DNA of 64,000 bases from Ascidiaceihabitans sp034111945 (lineage in GTDB: Bacteria > Pseudomonadota > Alphaproteobacteria > Rhodobacterales > Rhodobacteraceae): contig JBLHSG010000010.1 in NCBI GenBank assembly GCA_047626725.1, forward strand, positions 61,518 through 125,517. Direction: 5' to 3'. Positions 42,974-52,098 of this stretch are shown one piece after another. The notes below the pieces were generated by a model. The model was not told the origin of the DNA and ran no database searches. It saw nothing but the letters and a program-made list of their open reading frames with translations. How positions within the stretch are numbered: the first letter of the stretch is position 1; each line of letters starts with the position of its first letter. Position numbers and translations under genes: made by a program.

Positions 42974-45677
42974 ACAGCTGCAAACCATCTAGCACTTGAT
43001 CAAAGAACTGATCTTGCAAATTTCCGTGGTCCATAAGGTTGATTGTTAGGTTGTTCAGATCAATCGTGACGCTGTTGTCGGCGTTCCGGCTGATGTGTTC
43101 GCCCATCCAATCAGATGCAGATGACCCATCGCTCAGCACATCAAAGCTGCGCAAATCAAGGCGGTCATTTTCAGCGCCATTGTGCGTGTAATCGTACAAT
43201 GTGTCGGTGCTGTTGTTGGCATCCGACGTGCGGAACACAAACCAGTCGGTGTCTTCGCCGCCCCAGATGTGGTCAGATCCGGTGCCCGACAAGATCTTGT
43301 CGCGACCTGTGCCGCCATCGATCACATCGTCACCATGGCCGGCGTTGATATAGTCGCTGCCTTGGTCGCCATTGATCACATCGTCGCCGTTGCCGCCGTA
43401 CAATTTGTCCTTGTCGTTGCCACCGTTTAGCGTGTCGTTGCCGGTGCCGCCTTTTAGGACATCACGTGCGCCTTCGCCGTTCAGCACATCGTCGCCAGAG
43501 CCGCCGGTGATTTGGTCGATGCCGGATCCGCCTGTCATGTGGTCGTTGCCTGATCCGCCTTCTAGCGTGTTGTCGCCAAAGCTGTCGATCAATGTGTCGT
43601 TGCCGGTGCTACCCTCAAGCAGATCGTTGCCCGTACCGCCAATCAACAAATCATCGCCGATGCCGCCATTCAGCACATCGTCACCTGCGCCGCCGTCCAG
43701 CGTGTCAGCGCCTGTGCCGCCTGCCAAATCATCAACACCGTCGTCACCTGACAATGCATCATCGCCTGATCCACCGATCAGTTGGTCATCGCCCGCGCCG
43801 CCACTGGCCACATCGTTTTCCGACCCGGCTGACAACACATCGTTGCCTTCGCCACCGCTTAGTTGGTCATTTCCAGACCCGCCGTTCAGTTCATCATTGC
43901 CTGTGCCACCGTCTAGGATGTCATGGCCTGACCCGCCGTGGATGTAGTCATTGCCTTCGCCGCCGAACAATTCATCGTTTTCCTCGGACAACAGGTTGCC
44001 GTATTCGTCGTAACGATTGCCATCTGCGTCGTAGGTGTAATTCGCGGAAGGCGTGCTTTGATCGGAGTTACCGCCGTACAGTGCATCGTCGCCTGACCCA
44101 CCAACCAGCGTGTCGTTGCCGCTTTGACCTGCGATAGTATCTTCGCCCAGACCGCCGTCAGATTGGTCCGCGCCGCTGCCGTTTTGAACAGCATCGTCAT
44201 AAGTGCCGTCCGCAGCTGGTGCGACATTTACTGTCAGATCGCGGATCAGAACGGATGCACTTACGTCAACTGCTTCGAACGGGTCACCGGCGCGTGGATC
44301 GGATGTTCCGTCGTTTGACCCTGACCGTGGGCTGTTCGCAACCAATTCCAGATGTGCCGTGCCTGTCGCTTCGTCTGTGACCACACGGTAGATGCCGCCA
44401 GCGCTTGCCGTTGCATCGTTCATGTCGTGATCGCCGCTGTTGCCGGCCACATAAAAGTTACCGCTTGCGTCTTGGATCGCTGCGCCAAATGTGATGGCAG
44501 GAACGCCGTCTTGCATAACGCCGTCGATCAATGTGCCAATGACATCACGGGTTTCGAATGTCGGCTCGCCGCCTGTCGCAACTGCGGACACGTCGATGAC
44601 ATACATTGTGGAATTCGCGCCTTCGGAACTTGGACGCGTGACACCCATAAAGCTCTGGGATGTTGCATCATAGGCCACGTCCCACAACTGATCTGTGATC
44701 ATGTCTTTGGGGAATTTGCACGTCTTGGTTGCAACGTCGCCATTCGCGTCAACATTGTCCACATCGATCATGGTCAAGCTGTCCATGCTGGATTGGAAGG
44801 CCCACAAGTTACCGTCGGCATCAAAATCACCCGTCCAGGACCGGTATGGCGTGGACCCGATTTTATAGCTGTCACCGGCTGCATCCAACATCACCAGATC
44901 GGTTGAGCTGACGGAGTTGCCAAGGCTGTCGACGCCGTTGCCGACTGCCAGGCCGTAGATCATGTTGTCTTGTACGTTAAAGCCGATGGCGTTGACCGTG
45001 ACTGTCGCCGCGCTGCCTGCAACTGTGTAAGTTGAGTCAACTGGATCAAACACTTGCAAGGTGCCGTTGATGACTTGGTAGATGCCGGTTTGACCTTCGG
45101 CAAAGGCTTTGACTTCGACAGTTTGACCGCCGATTTCTTTGTTTTCCAATGTGTAAAAGATTGGGCCGTCGGTGTTTACGACCGGACCTGATGTGTCTTG
45201 GCTCTCGATCGAACGGAAGGTCAATTCGCCGACGCCGCCGGTACCTTCAAAGTTGATGTCATGGGACGAAAACGTTGCACTGTTTGTATCAAAGCTGTCG
45301 ATGACGACATCGTTCCACAAGACTTCGACTGCGCCGCTGACCGACTGTGCGCCGTAGTTTGCGGCCAGATCGAAACTGATGGCGTAGGATTCGCCAGCTT
45401 GGGTGTCGATTTCTTGCGTCATGCTGGTGTGGCCGCCGGATTCAGCCTGAACTGTCCATGCGCCTGTGTCGCCGTATTGGGCAAAGCTCGAGGCGTTATC
45501 GGTGCCTGTCAGCAGATTTTCGTTGGTGAAATCACCATAGACCACGTCGTCGCCGCCGCCCGAGTTGATTGTGTCGTTTCCTGACAGCCCCAGAACCATG
45601 TCTGCGGTGTTTTGCCCATCCAGCGTGTCGGACACATTGGTGCCATCCAGCTGGTTGTACGTTTGTGTTGTGTTCAT
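42972..45677 (-). CDS. Secreted RTX calcium-binding protein of the alginate locus
   Basis: 901 residues, no Sec signal. A short RTX-like start (LDGQNTADMVLGLSGNDTINSGGGDD) is followed by a beta-sandwich-like part and a region resembling a beta-propeller (IYGLAVGNG, LWAFQSSMDSLTMIDVDN, FYVAGNSGDH; about 200-480). Residues about 505-810 are GGxGxDxLx calcium repeats, interrupted by a YD-repeat-like insert (YTYDADGNRYDEYGNLLS). The C-terminus (RLDLRSF...DGLQL) fits type I secretion. Unlike AlgE-type C5-epimerases it has no visible beta-helix catalytic module. It follows algD by 45 bases. A role as polymer-binding matrix protein is inference. Confidence 0.85.
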   Translation of the reverse strand: MNTTQTYNQLDGTNVSDTLDGQNTADMVLGLSGNDTINSGGGDDVVYGDFTNENLLTGTDNASSFAQYGDTGAWTVQAESGGHTSMTQEIDTQAGESYAISFDLAANYGAQSVSGAVEVLWNDVVIDSFDTNSATFSSHDINFEGTGGVGELTFRSIESQDTSGPVVNTDGPIFYTLENKEIGGQTVEVKAFAEGQTGIYQVINGTLQVFDPVDSTYTVAGSAATVTVNAIGFNVQDNMIYGLAVGNGVDSLGNSVSSTDLVMLDAAGDSYKIGSTPYRSWTGDFDADGNLWAFQSSMDSLTMIDVDNVDANGDVATKTCKFPKDMITDQLWDVAYDATSQSFMGVTRPSSEGANSTMYVIDVSAVATGGEPTFETRDVIGTLIDGVMQDGVPAITFGAAIQDASGNFYVAGNSGDHDMNDATASAGGIYRVVTDEATGTAHLELVANSPRSGSNDGTSDPRAGDPFEAVDVSASVLIRDLTVNVAPAADGTYDDAVQNGSGADQSDGGLGEDTIAGQSGNDTLVGGSGDDALYGGNSDQSTPSANYTYDADGNRYDEYGNLLSEENDELFGGEGNDYIHGGSGHDILDGGTGNDELNGGSGNDQLSGGEGNDVLSAGSENDVASGGAGDDQLIGGSGDDALSGDDGVDDLAGGTGADTLDGGAGDDVLNGGIGDDLLIGGTGNDLLEGSTGNDTLIDSFGDNTLEGGSGNDHMTGGSGIDQITGGSGDDVLNGEGARDVLKGGTGNDTLNGGNDKDKLYGGNGDDVINGDQGSDYINAGHGDDVIDGGTGRDKILSGTGSDHIWGGEDTDWFVFRTSDANNSTDTLYDYTHNGAENDRLDLRSFDVLSDGSSASDWMGEHISRNADNSVTIDLNNLTINLMDHGNLQDQFFDQVLDGLQL
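43245..44160 (-). repeat. RTX nonapeptide repeat array
   Basis: Some thirty tandem GGxGxDxLx units coded in about 900 bases, read on the minus strand. The DNA is repetitive at 27-base periodicity (GGxGN/DD codons), which also creates long open frames on the other strand. Confidence 0.85.
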
Positions 45678-45722
45678 GATGTCCTCGTTAAAAGTATTTG
45701 TGGTTTTGAAAGGGGGCAGGGG

Positions 45723-47135
45723 TTACCAGCCGATCCCGTTGTAGTTGGGTTGGGATGTGAGTTCGGCGTTGATGCGGACCACGTCGATGACGGGCTTGTC
45801 GCCAGCATTTTTGATGGCTTGGCGGTAAAGTGGATTGGCGTGTGTCACGATCAACGCATCGGCGGCCTCGACCACGTCATCGCAATTGGCGTTCATCATG
45901 TCGGGCAGATCATGCGCCAAAGACTGCAAACCTGCGCTGCCGTGACGGACATAGGCCAACTGGCCAGCCAGCGGTGTTTCGGGTGTGATTGCCGGGTCGT
46001 GGACCAGCACTTCGACGCCTTCTGCGTTTAATGCGGCGATGACCTCAAGGATCGGGCTTTCGCGCAAATCATCGGTGCCGGGTTTAAAGGCAAGCCCAAG
46101 AACCCCGACCGTCTTGGCCCCGGTTTCGCGGACCATTTCGATGGCACGTTCGATGTGTGTGGCGTTCGATACGCCCAGGCTTTCGATCATTGGCAGCGAT
46201 ACGCCGGCTTCTTTGGCGATGTGGGCCACGGCGCGGACTTCTTTTGGAAGGCAAGAGCCGCCAAATGCAAAGCCGGGCTTGAGGTAGTAGGGGGACAGGT
46301 TCAGTTTGGTGTCTTGGACAAAAACATCCATGACATCGTGGCTGTCGACACCCAAAGGTTTGCACAAACGACCGACTTCGTTGGCAAAGCAGACCTTTGT
46401 GGCGTGCCAGACGTTGTCGACGTATTTGACCATTTCGGCAGTTTCGATCGACGTCACGATTGGCTTTTCGTCAACCGCTTCAAAGATGCGGGTCATGATG
46501 GCAGCACTACGATCGTCGTTTGCGCCGATGACTGTTTTTGGTGGGGCGTAGAAATCTTCGACCGCCACACCTTCGCGCAGGAATTCCGGGTTAAAGCAGA
46601 CACCGAAATCAACACCGGCAACTTTGCCTGACGTTTCTTCGATGATCGGGGCCATAAAATTCATCGTGACGCCCGGTGGGATCGAGCAACGCATAACCAC
46701 AACATGAAAGTTGGTTTTGTTGCGCAATCCTTCGCCAATGGCGCGGGCTGCGGCGTCGATGTAGCTGTGATCACAGCCACCATCTGCGCCTGTCGGGGTG
46801 CCCACGGACACAAATGTAACATCGGTGTCGATCACGGCCTGGACCAAGTCAGCAGTGGCTGAGATCAGGCCGCCATCGACACCGTCACGCAACAAACGTT
46901 CGAGGTCATGCTCGTGAATGGGGGAATTCCCGTTTGCGATGCACTCGACTTTGTCGGGGTCAATATCTACGCCAATGACGCGGTGACCCAAGCTGGACAA
47001 ACATGCCGTTGAAACTGCACCTACATATCCTAGGCCGACCACACTGATGGAGGGTTTGTCTTTGATGACGCGCAGTGGGGCAAAGGCCGTTTCGCCTGAG
47101 AGTTGGCTGTCGAATTCGAGGTTTAAATCAAACAT
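45723..47135 (-). CDS. algD: GDP-mannose 6-dehydrogenase
   Basis: Commits GDP-mannose to polymannuronate by two-step NAD oxidation to GDP-mannuronate. 470 residues. NAD-binding SVVGLGYVGAV (31-41), catalytic Cys295 in FGGSCLPKEVRA, and central EMVKYVDNVWHATKVCFANE. GLAFKPGTDDLRESP is the C-terminal UDP/GDP domain signature. It carries an N-terminal extension of about 28 residues (MFDLNLEFDSQLSGETAFAP) compared with Pseudomonas AlgD, and the start has GGAACG before it. It has its own upstream region containing the shared 16-bp motif; the RTX gene follows. Confidence 0.93.
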   Translation of the reverse strand: MFDLNLEFDSQLSGETAFAPLRVIKDKPSISVVGLGYVGAVSTACLSSLGHRVIGVDIDPDKVECIANGNSPIHEHDLERLLRDGVDGGLISATADLVQAVIDTDVTFVSVGTPTGADGGCDHSYIDAAARAIGEGLRNKTNFHVVVMRCSIPPGVTMNFMAPIIEETSGKVAGVDFGVCFNPEFLREGVAVEDFYAPPKTVIGANDDRSAAIMTRIFEAVDEKPIVTSIETAEMVKYVDNVWHATKVCFANEVGRLCKPLGVDSHDVMDVFVQDTKLNLSPYYLKPGFAFGGSCLPKEVRAVAHIAKEAGVSLPMIESLGVSNATHIERAIEMVRETGAKTVGVLGLAFKPGTDDLRESPILEVIAALNAEGVEVLVHDPAITPETPLAGQLAYVRHGSAGLQSLAHDLPDMMNANCDDVVEAADALIVTHANPLYRQAIKNAGDKPVIDVVRINAELTSQPNYNGIGW

Positions 47136-47234
47136 TTGTTCGTTCCTAACTTGTGACTGAATACTGTTTACCCTGTTGATTTCATTAATTCTATTTAGCG
47201 AAAGGCTAAAATCGACATCCTCTGTATGCTTGGG

Positions 47235-47250
47235 CTATCCTTTGGCATAG
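47235..47250 (-). promoter_or_regulatory. Shared 16-bp motif upstream of algD
   Basis: CTATCCTTTGGCATAG on the plus strand (CTATGCCAAAGGATAG in the direction of algD), 99 bases before the algD start. Its right end merges with a perfect palindrome, ATAGGGGCCCCTAT (47247-47260). Same motif before algE and before the periplasmic-sensor gene. Confidence 0.65.
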
Positions 47251-47286
47251 GGGCCCCTATCCGAGTCGATGTTTGGTATGTTTAGA

Positions 47287-47320
47287 CACAAAAAAACGGC
47301 GCCCTGAGGCGCCGCTAAAG
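47287..47320 (-). terminator. Rho-independent terminator after algA
   Basis: On the minus strand AGCGGCGCC pairs with GGGCGCCG around a TCA loop, followed by seven T residues, 30 bases after the algA stop. It means algD is transcribed from its own promoter. Confidence 0.85.
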
Positions 47321-47349
47321 GTAGTGTGAGAGTGCTTTTTGGTCTTGGT

Positions 47350-48789
47350 CTATGCAGCTTTGTCATCGGTTTGACCGCGAGAATAGATATCCTCGTAGCG
47401 CACGATGTCATCTTCTCCGAGGTAGGCACCGGTTTGCACTTCGATCAAATGCAGCGGTACTTTGCCTGGGTTTTCCAGCCGGTGGATTGCACCTAGCGGG
47501 ATGTAAACGGATTGGTTTTCAGAGACGAGCTTGACGTCCTCGTCCACGGTAACAGTTGCGGATCCTGCGACAACGATCCAGTGTTCGGACCGGTGTACGT
47601 GGCTTTGCAATGACAGGGCCGCACCGGGGTGAACGACGATCTGTTTGACCTGGAACCGTTCGCCCAAAGACAGGGTTTCAAAATAGCCCCAGGGGCGGTG
47701 ATCTTTTGGAAACTGTTCGGCTTGTTTGGCTTTTTCCACCTTTAGCATTTTGACGGCGGTTTTAACGTTTTCTGATTTGCTCATGTCTGCCACCAGAACC
47801 GCATCGCCCATCGCAATCGCGGTGATGTTGTTCAGGCCAATGCCGACCAGTTGGACACCGTCGGATTCTGACCGCAGCAATGTGTTTTCGCATTCGATCG
47901 CAGTGGTATTGCCGCTTTGGACAACACCGTTTTCGTCTGCATCGCCGGTTTGCCAGACGGACGCCCAGCTGCCCAAATCAGACCATCCACAATCCAGCGG
48001 GATGACCGACAATGTCTCGCAGGCTTCCATCACCGCATAATCAATCGAGATATCCTCGGCTGTTTTGTATGGTGTTTCGTCTAGACGGAAGAAATCCAGA
48101 TCACAGCGTGCCCCTTCGACGGCGCGGCGGACCGGCATCATCAAACGCGGGCACAAGACTTCGAATGCTTCGAGAATTTCAGAGACGCGGAACATAAAGA
48201 TACCGGCGTTCCAAAGGTGACGGCGCGAGGCAAGGAACGTGTCAGCGACGTCTTGGTCCGGCTTTTCAACAAAGGCGCGAAGCGGTTGTGCAAACGGCAC
48301 TGACGCGTTGATCGGGTCGAACAGTTCAAGGTAGCCATAACCGGTTTCAGCGCGATCAGGTTGGACACCAAATGTGATCAGTTTGCCGGCTTCGGCGGCT
48401 TGTTCACCGGCATGTACCGCTTGGATAAACGCGTCTTGGTCTGCAATTGCGTGATCAGATGGCATGACCAACAAAATCGCGTCTGGTTTGTCTTGCAGGC
48501 TCATTGCTGCGGCGAGGATCGCAGGTGCAGTGTTACGTGCCTCTGGTTCGATCATGATTGTTGGTTTTGTCGACCCTGCGGCCTGAAGTTGTTCTGCGAC
48601 GATAAACCGGTAGTCGGTGTTTGTAACAACGATCGGGTCGGCAATGCCTGGGACCTGAACGCGTTTGATTGTTTGTTCAAATAGGCTGGTGTCGCCGTTC
48701 AATTGGGCAAATTGTTTCGGGTAGCTTTTGCGTGACAAAGGCCAAAGACGGGTGCCGCTGCCGCCGCATAAAATTACTGGATAAATCAT
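47350..48789 (-). CDS. algA: Mannose-1-phosphate guanylyltransferase/mannose-6-phosphate isomerase
   Basis: Bifunctional enzyme that makes GDP-mannose, the substrate of AlgD. 479 residues from ATG 48789, preceded by TTGGAG. Nucleotidyltransferase part (1-340) with GGSGTRLWPLSRKSYPKQF and FVEKPD; C-terminal cupin isomerase with RPWGYFETLSLGERFQVKQI and HVHRSEHWIVVAGSATV. Length matches P. aeruginosa AlgA (481). A gap of 181 bases to alg8 suggests a separate promoter; a terminator follows. Confidence 0.94.
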   Translation of the reverse strand: MIYPVILCGGSGTRLWPLSRKSYPKQFAQLNGDTSLFEQTIKRVQVPGIADPIVVTNTDYRFIVAEQLQAAGSTKPTIMIEPEARNTAPAILAAAMSLQDKPDAILLVMPSDHAIADQDAFIQAVHAGEQAAEAGKLITFGVQPDRAETGYGYLELFDPINASVPFAQPLRAFVEKPDQDVADTFLASRRHLWNAGIFMFRVSEILEAFEVLCPRLMMPVRRAVEGARCDLDFFRLDETPYKTAEDISIDYAVMEACETLSVIPLDCGWSDLGSWASVWQTGDADENGVVQSGNTTAIECENTLLRSESDGVQLVGIGLNNITAIAMGDAVLVADMSKSENVKTAVKMLKVEKAKQAEQFPKDHRPWGYFETLSLGERFQVKQIVVHPGAALSLQSHVHRSEHWIVVAGSATVTVDEDVKLVSENQSVYIPLGAIHRLENPGKVPLHLIEVQTGAYLGEDDIVRYEDIYSRGQTDDKAA

Positions 48790-48970
48790 TGTTAACTCCA
48801 AACACTCTCACATGTGACCGCACGTTCATCGCTTGGCCTGTGATTAGGTTTAAGGCTGTGCAGAAGTTAATGCGCGGCACTACAAGGACAGTCTTTGCGC
48901 CAAAAGCATCGCGGACATAGTCAGAAGTATAGGTTTTGGTAGATCGCAGTGTTTTCAGCCGGTTAACGGA

Positions 48971-50554
48971 TCAGAAAAACGCGGGAATCGTCAGCAAATC
49001 GATGTAAATGGCCAGTCCGATAAAGAATCCGATCACTGTGGTCACCAGTTGGAACATCGCCGTGGCGTTTTTGACCTTGTCGATGAATGCCGTGCCACCC
49101 CCTGAACTTTGATTGCCGCGGTTGGACCATTTTTGTTTGCTCAGGTGAAAGATCATATAGACCTTCACACTGGCGTTGATGATTTGGTTGAAATACAAAA
49201 TGAACGGCCAGGTGATGTCGGGTGCGCGGGCATAGCGGAACAAAAACAGACACAGCAACGTGCGGCTTAGCACAATCCAGATCAGGCAATGCACGATGTA
49301 CATCGGTTCAACGAACAGGGTCAAAATCGCCAAGGTCGGGCTGACCAGCATGGTCCACATCGCGATGCGTTGATCGACCAAACACCACCAGATGAATGGT
49401 TTGGCCACCATTGGTCCCAGCGCAATCGCGCGGGTTCCATTGCGCAGCATATTTCCGGACCAGCGGCGAAAGTTCTGGACCATGCGACCTGTGCCTGATC
49501 CTTCGATTTGCTCGATGGTGTAGACGCAGGCATCAGGCACGTAGGTCATTTTCGCTTTTTTAGAGAGCAAGAAGTACCACGTGCTTTTGTCGTCGCCTGA
49601 CAAAAACCGAAAGCGGCCCCAAAGCCAGTGATCAAGGTGATCGGCTTCAATTGTGCGAATGAATTTCTCGTCAATGATGTGGCGGGCGCGGAATACGCTC
49701 ATCCGGCCGGTCAGGGTCAAAACCCGATCTGACATCGCGTGGCTTTGCATCGCTAATCGACGTTGGGCAAACCGCATGGACAGCCAGTTCTGGATCCATT
49801 GTGGACCGTAACAAATGACTTCTTCGTTGGTGGTCAGCGCCCGCAATTCAGGATCAGCGCCAAACATCGAACAGGTTTTTTCCAGAACATCGATGCCGTA
49901 CACCGCATCGCCGTCCATAAAGATCACCAGATCGTCTGGATCAACACCGGCACGGTTTATGGCGCGCAAGATCATTCCGATCGCCATGCGCTTGCCGGGT
50001 TGGTTCTGGCGCAAAAACACAATGTCTGCATCCACATCGGCGCCGTGCGTGCGCACAAAATCAGTGATGATTTCTTCATCATAGCTGGAACCAGTCCCAA
50101 TCCACAATGTGGTTGGAATGCCTTCGCGACGGATTTGCCCGATGATAGATCCGATCACACGACGTGTGATTGCGGGTTCTTCGAAATAGGTGGTCATCTG
50201 AATGTGCAAGCGTTTTGGACGCCAGCCAGATTGCCAAACCGCATTGGCCCGTGCCCGCATTTTCGGGAATTTTGAGCGTGCGAAAATCTCGGCCCGAACT
50301 ACGTGGGTAAACCACCAGCCAAAGCGCCACAGGCCCAAGGACCCCAAAGCAAATGTGATGTTGATCAAATCGGGATTGAAAAAATTGTTGGGCCAAAACA
50401 CCAAGGCACCAACCAATGCAGCCAACAAAACGGTCACTTGTGCGATCATGCGCGGCGACCATTTATCAAAGCCGGTGGGGGCAGGGCCGGACAAGCGTTG
50501 CAGCCAGCCATCAAGGTGCTTTTCAAAAGCGTAGATCGTATCAGGCGCTTTCAT
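48971..50554 (-). CDS. alg8: Mannuronan synthase Alg8 (GT2)
   Basis: Inner-membrane processive glycosyltransferase that polymerises GDP-mannuronate. 527 residues (P. aeruginosa: 494). N-terminal helices at about 37-56 and 66-82, then the GT2 domain with DLVIFMDGDAVYG (DxD-type), TGRMSVFRARHI, FLSGDDKSTWY (acceptor Asp) and NFRRWSGNMLRNG (R/QxxRW). Four or more C-terminal helices end the protein. The start overlaps alg44 by 14 bases, as fits a Alg8-Alg44 complex. Confidence 0.92.
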   Translation of the reverse strand: MKAPDTIYAFEKHLDGWLQRLSGPAPTGFDKWSPRMIAQVTVLLAALVGALVFWPNNFFNPDLINITFALGSLGLWRFGWWFTHVVRAEIFARSKFPKMRARANAVWQSGWRPKRLHIQMTTYFEEPAITRRVIGSIIGQIRREGIPTTLWIGTGSSYDEEIITDFVRTHGADVDADIVFLRQNQPGKRMAIGMILRAINRAGVDPDDLVIFMDGDAVYGIDVLEKTCSMFGADPELRALTTNEEVICYGPQWIQNWLSMRFAQRRLAMQSHAMSDRVLTLTGRMSVFRARHIIDEKFIRTIEADHLDHWLWGRFRFLSGDDKSTWYFLLSKKAKMTYVPDACVYTIEQIEGSGTGRMVQNFRRWSGNMLRNGTRAIALGPMVAKPFIWWCLVDQRIAMWTMLVSPTLAILTLFVEPMYIVHCLIWIVLSRTLLCLFLFRYARAPDITWPFILYFNQIINASVKVYMIFHLSKQKWSNRGNQSSGGGTAFIDKVKNATAMFQLVTTVIGFFIGLAIYIDLLTIPAFF

Positions 50555-51965
50555 TGTTGCCCCCGAACCAAGATGAAAACAGCGCGCGGTTCAGGCGAAT
50601 GCGGGCAGGGGCATTGCGGCGAAACCATTTGCGGGTTTTTTGGATGCCAGCGTTGTCGGCTTTGATCGTGACGACCATCCCGAATTTGTCTGGCTGCGTG
50701 ATGTCGGTGCCGGCTTGAATGTCAGTGATCTGACCTTGGATGCTTTTGGATTGGCCGCGAAAGACATAGGAAATGTCAGCGGTCATTCCGATGTGCACGG
50801 CTGTGGCCATGCTGTCATCTAGCCATCCAACGGCGACGCGCGGTGTGTTGTCTTCGACGTCGACAACCAGATCGTTGCGGCCAACATGCGTGCCCTTGAG
50901 GGCATAGACACCAAACACTGTGCCGTGGTTTTTTGCGCGTACAACCAGTTCGTCAGCGGCGGCTTTGCGGTGGCGCAATTCGCGTTTCCAGCGGCGCAGG
51001 TCCAGACTGCGTTCGCCCAATGCCTCTTGAAACGAGCGCAGCATGTCAAAATAGGTCAGAGCGTTGATGTCGCGGTGGCGGTCAAATTCATACAAGGCAG
51101 CGCGCGCAGTTTCGATCGCAACCGGATAGGTGACCATGTGTGGATCGTTGGCGTGCCATGGGGTCCAAAGAACCTTGAACCGTGCCTCAAGCAGGGCACG
51201 CTGTGCACTGCGGAGCAAGATATGTTGGTCCAAACGATCCTGTGCGGTCTTGAGACGGCGTTCGGCCAATAGCACCTCTGCGCGGACATCTTCGACATCG
51301 CTTTCGCGGTCGGGGTCTTCGATGCGCGCAAGGATATCACCCGGTGCGACCTTATCGCCGATCGCGACGTTTATCTTCGAAACATATCCGGCTTCGGGTG
51401 CCGCGTATTCCGTGATCGGGGCGACAAAACGCGCGTGGTCCAATTGGATGTGCGACAGGCGCTGCCAGATTTGTCCGCCCAAAAACAGAACCAGAAATGC
51501 GGCAGCGGCCATGTAAAATACCGCGTTCCAAATGATACGCAAAAGGCGTGGTTTTGCCTTGGCGCGGCCTGCGGTTTCTTCTGCCTCTGTCTCGCTCATC
51601 GGGACCAGATCGACAGGGGTATCAAGGCTGGTGATCATGTCGCCAGTCGTGACCATCTGGCCAGACATGACGCCTTTGTAAAAGGCACTGAGCGTTTCAC
51701 GTTGGCGCACCGTTAGATCGTGAAATGCATAGTGCCCCGGTGTGTCTGTTGATTTCAAATGGATCGGAAACGAAACGTCGACACCCTGAAACGGAACAGA
51801 TAGGTGCACGTCGCCAGACATGTCGCCCTGATCCGGATCAAGCCATATGCCGGCCATAGACCAACGGTTCGAGATGACTTTGCATCCGTTTGCCTTGTGC
51901 AACTCCAACGGCGCTGTCACTGAAAAGGACATATCCGGCATCGGGCATTTATGATGAATGTTCAT
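50541..51965 (-). CDS. alg44: Alginate polymerisation protein Alg44-like (PilZ-like and HlyD-like)
   Basis: 474 residues from ATG 51965 (MNIHHKCPMPDMSFSVTAPL), after GGGGTGTGTA; a frame 13 codons longer exists. A cytoplasmic PilZ-like domain (about 10-115) precedes one membrane helix (FYMAAAAFLVLFLGG, about 152-166) and a periplasmic membrane-fusion-protein-like part with APEAGYVSKINVAIGDKVAPGDILARIEDPD and a coiled coil. The c-di-GMP residues expected in PilZ (RxxxR, then D/NxSxxG) are not seen: only RWSMAG remains, with no RxxxR before it. Gene order (directly before alg8) and layout support Alg44. Confidence 0.85.
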   Translation of the reverse strand: MNIHHKCPMPDMSFSVTAPLELHKANGCKVISNRWSMAGIWLDPDQGDMSGDVHLSVPFQGVDVSFPIHLKSTDTPGHYAFHDLTVRQRETLSAFYKGVMSGQMVTTGDMITSLDTPVDLVPMSETEAEETAGRAKAKPRLLRIIWNAVFYMAAAAFLVLFLGGQIWQRLSHIQLDHARFVAPITEYAAPEAGYVSKINVAIGDKVAPGDILARIEDPDRESDVEDVRAEVLLAERRLKTAQDRLDQHILLRSAQRALLEARFKVLWTPWHANDPHMVTYPVAIETARAALYEFDRHRDINALTYFDMLRSFQEALGERSLDLRRWKRELRHRKAAADELVVRAKNHGTVFGVYALKGTHVGRNDLVVDVEDNTPRVAVGWLDDSMATAVHIGMTADISYVFRGQSKSIQGQITDIQAGTDITQPDKFGMVVTIKADNAGIQKTRKWFRRNAPARIRLNRALFSSWFGGNNESA

Positions 51966-52082
51966 TACACACCCCAGGTTATGGCCGGCACTCCGGCATT
52001 TCATACTAAGGTTAATAACTGTTGATGATCAGCATTTCAGGGGCGCAGCGGCCCAGTTTGCCGCTCGGTTGGGTAGAATTAT

Positions 52083-52098
52083 CTATCCTAAAGTATAC
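52083..52098 (-). promoter_or_regulatory. Degenerate copy of the shared motif upstream of alg44
   Basis: CTATCCTAAAGTATAC, overlapping the stop codon of the hybrid kinase gene and 117 bases before the alg44 start. It keeps the outer CTATCC and GTATA of the motif seen before the other units but differs in the centre and last base. Confidence 0.35.

Noticed and set aside
43372..44137. Long plus-strand open frames of 180-190 codons
   Set aside because: They lie opposite the RTX repeat array, and their Pro/Ser- or His/Arg-rich sequence mirrors the 27-base repeat. No ribosome-binding site or family likeness.
43245..44160. Possible CRISPR array from periodic DNA
   Set aside because: The period is 27 bases with no unique spacers, and it translates as RTX repeats.
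47247..47260. Perfect palindrome ATAGGGGCCCCTAT as a restriction-like or terminator element
   Set aside because: It has no T run and merges with the shared motif before algD, so it is better read as part of that regulatory site.
48915..48931. CATAGTCAGAAGTATAG upstream of algA as a further copy of the alg motif
   Set aside because: Only the outer half-sites resemble the motif, and the spacing is one base longer; too weak to count.
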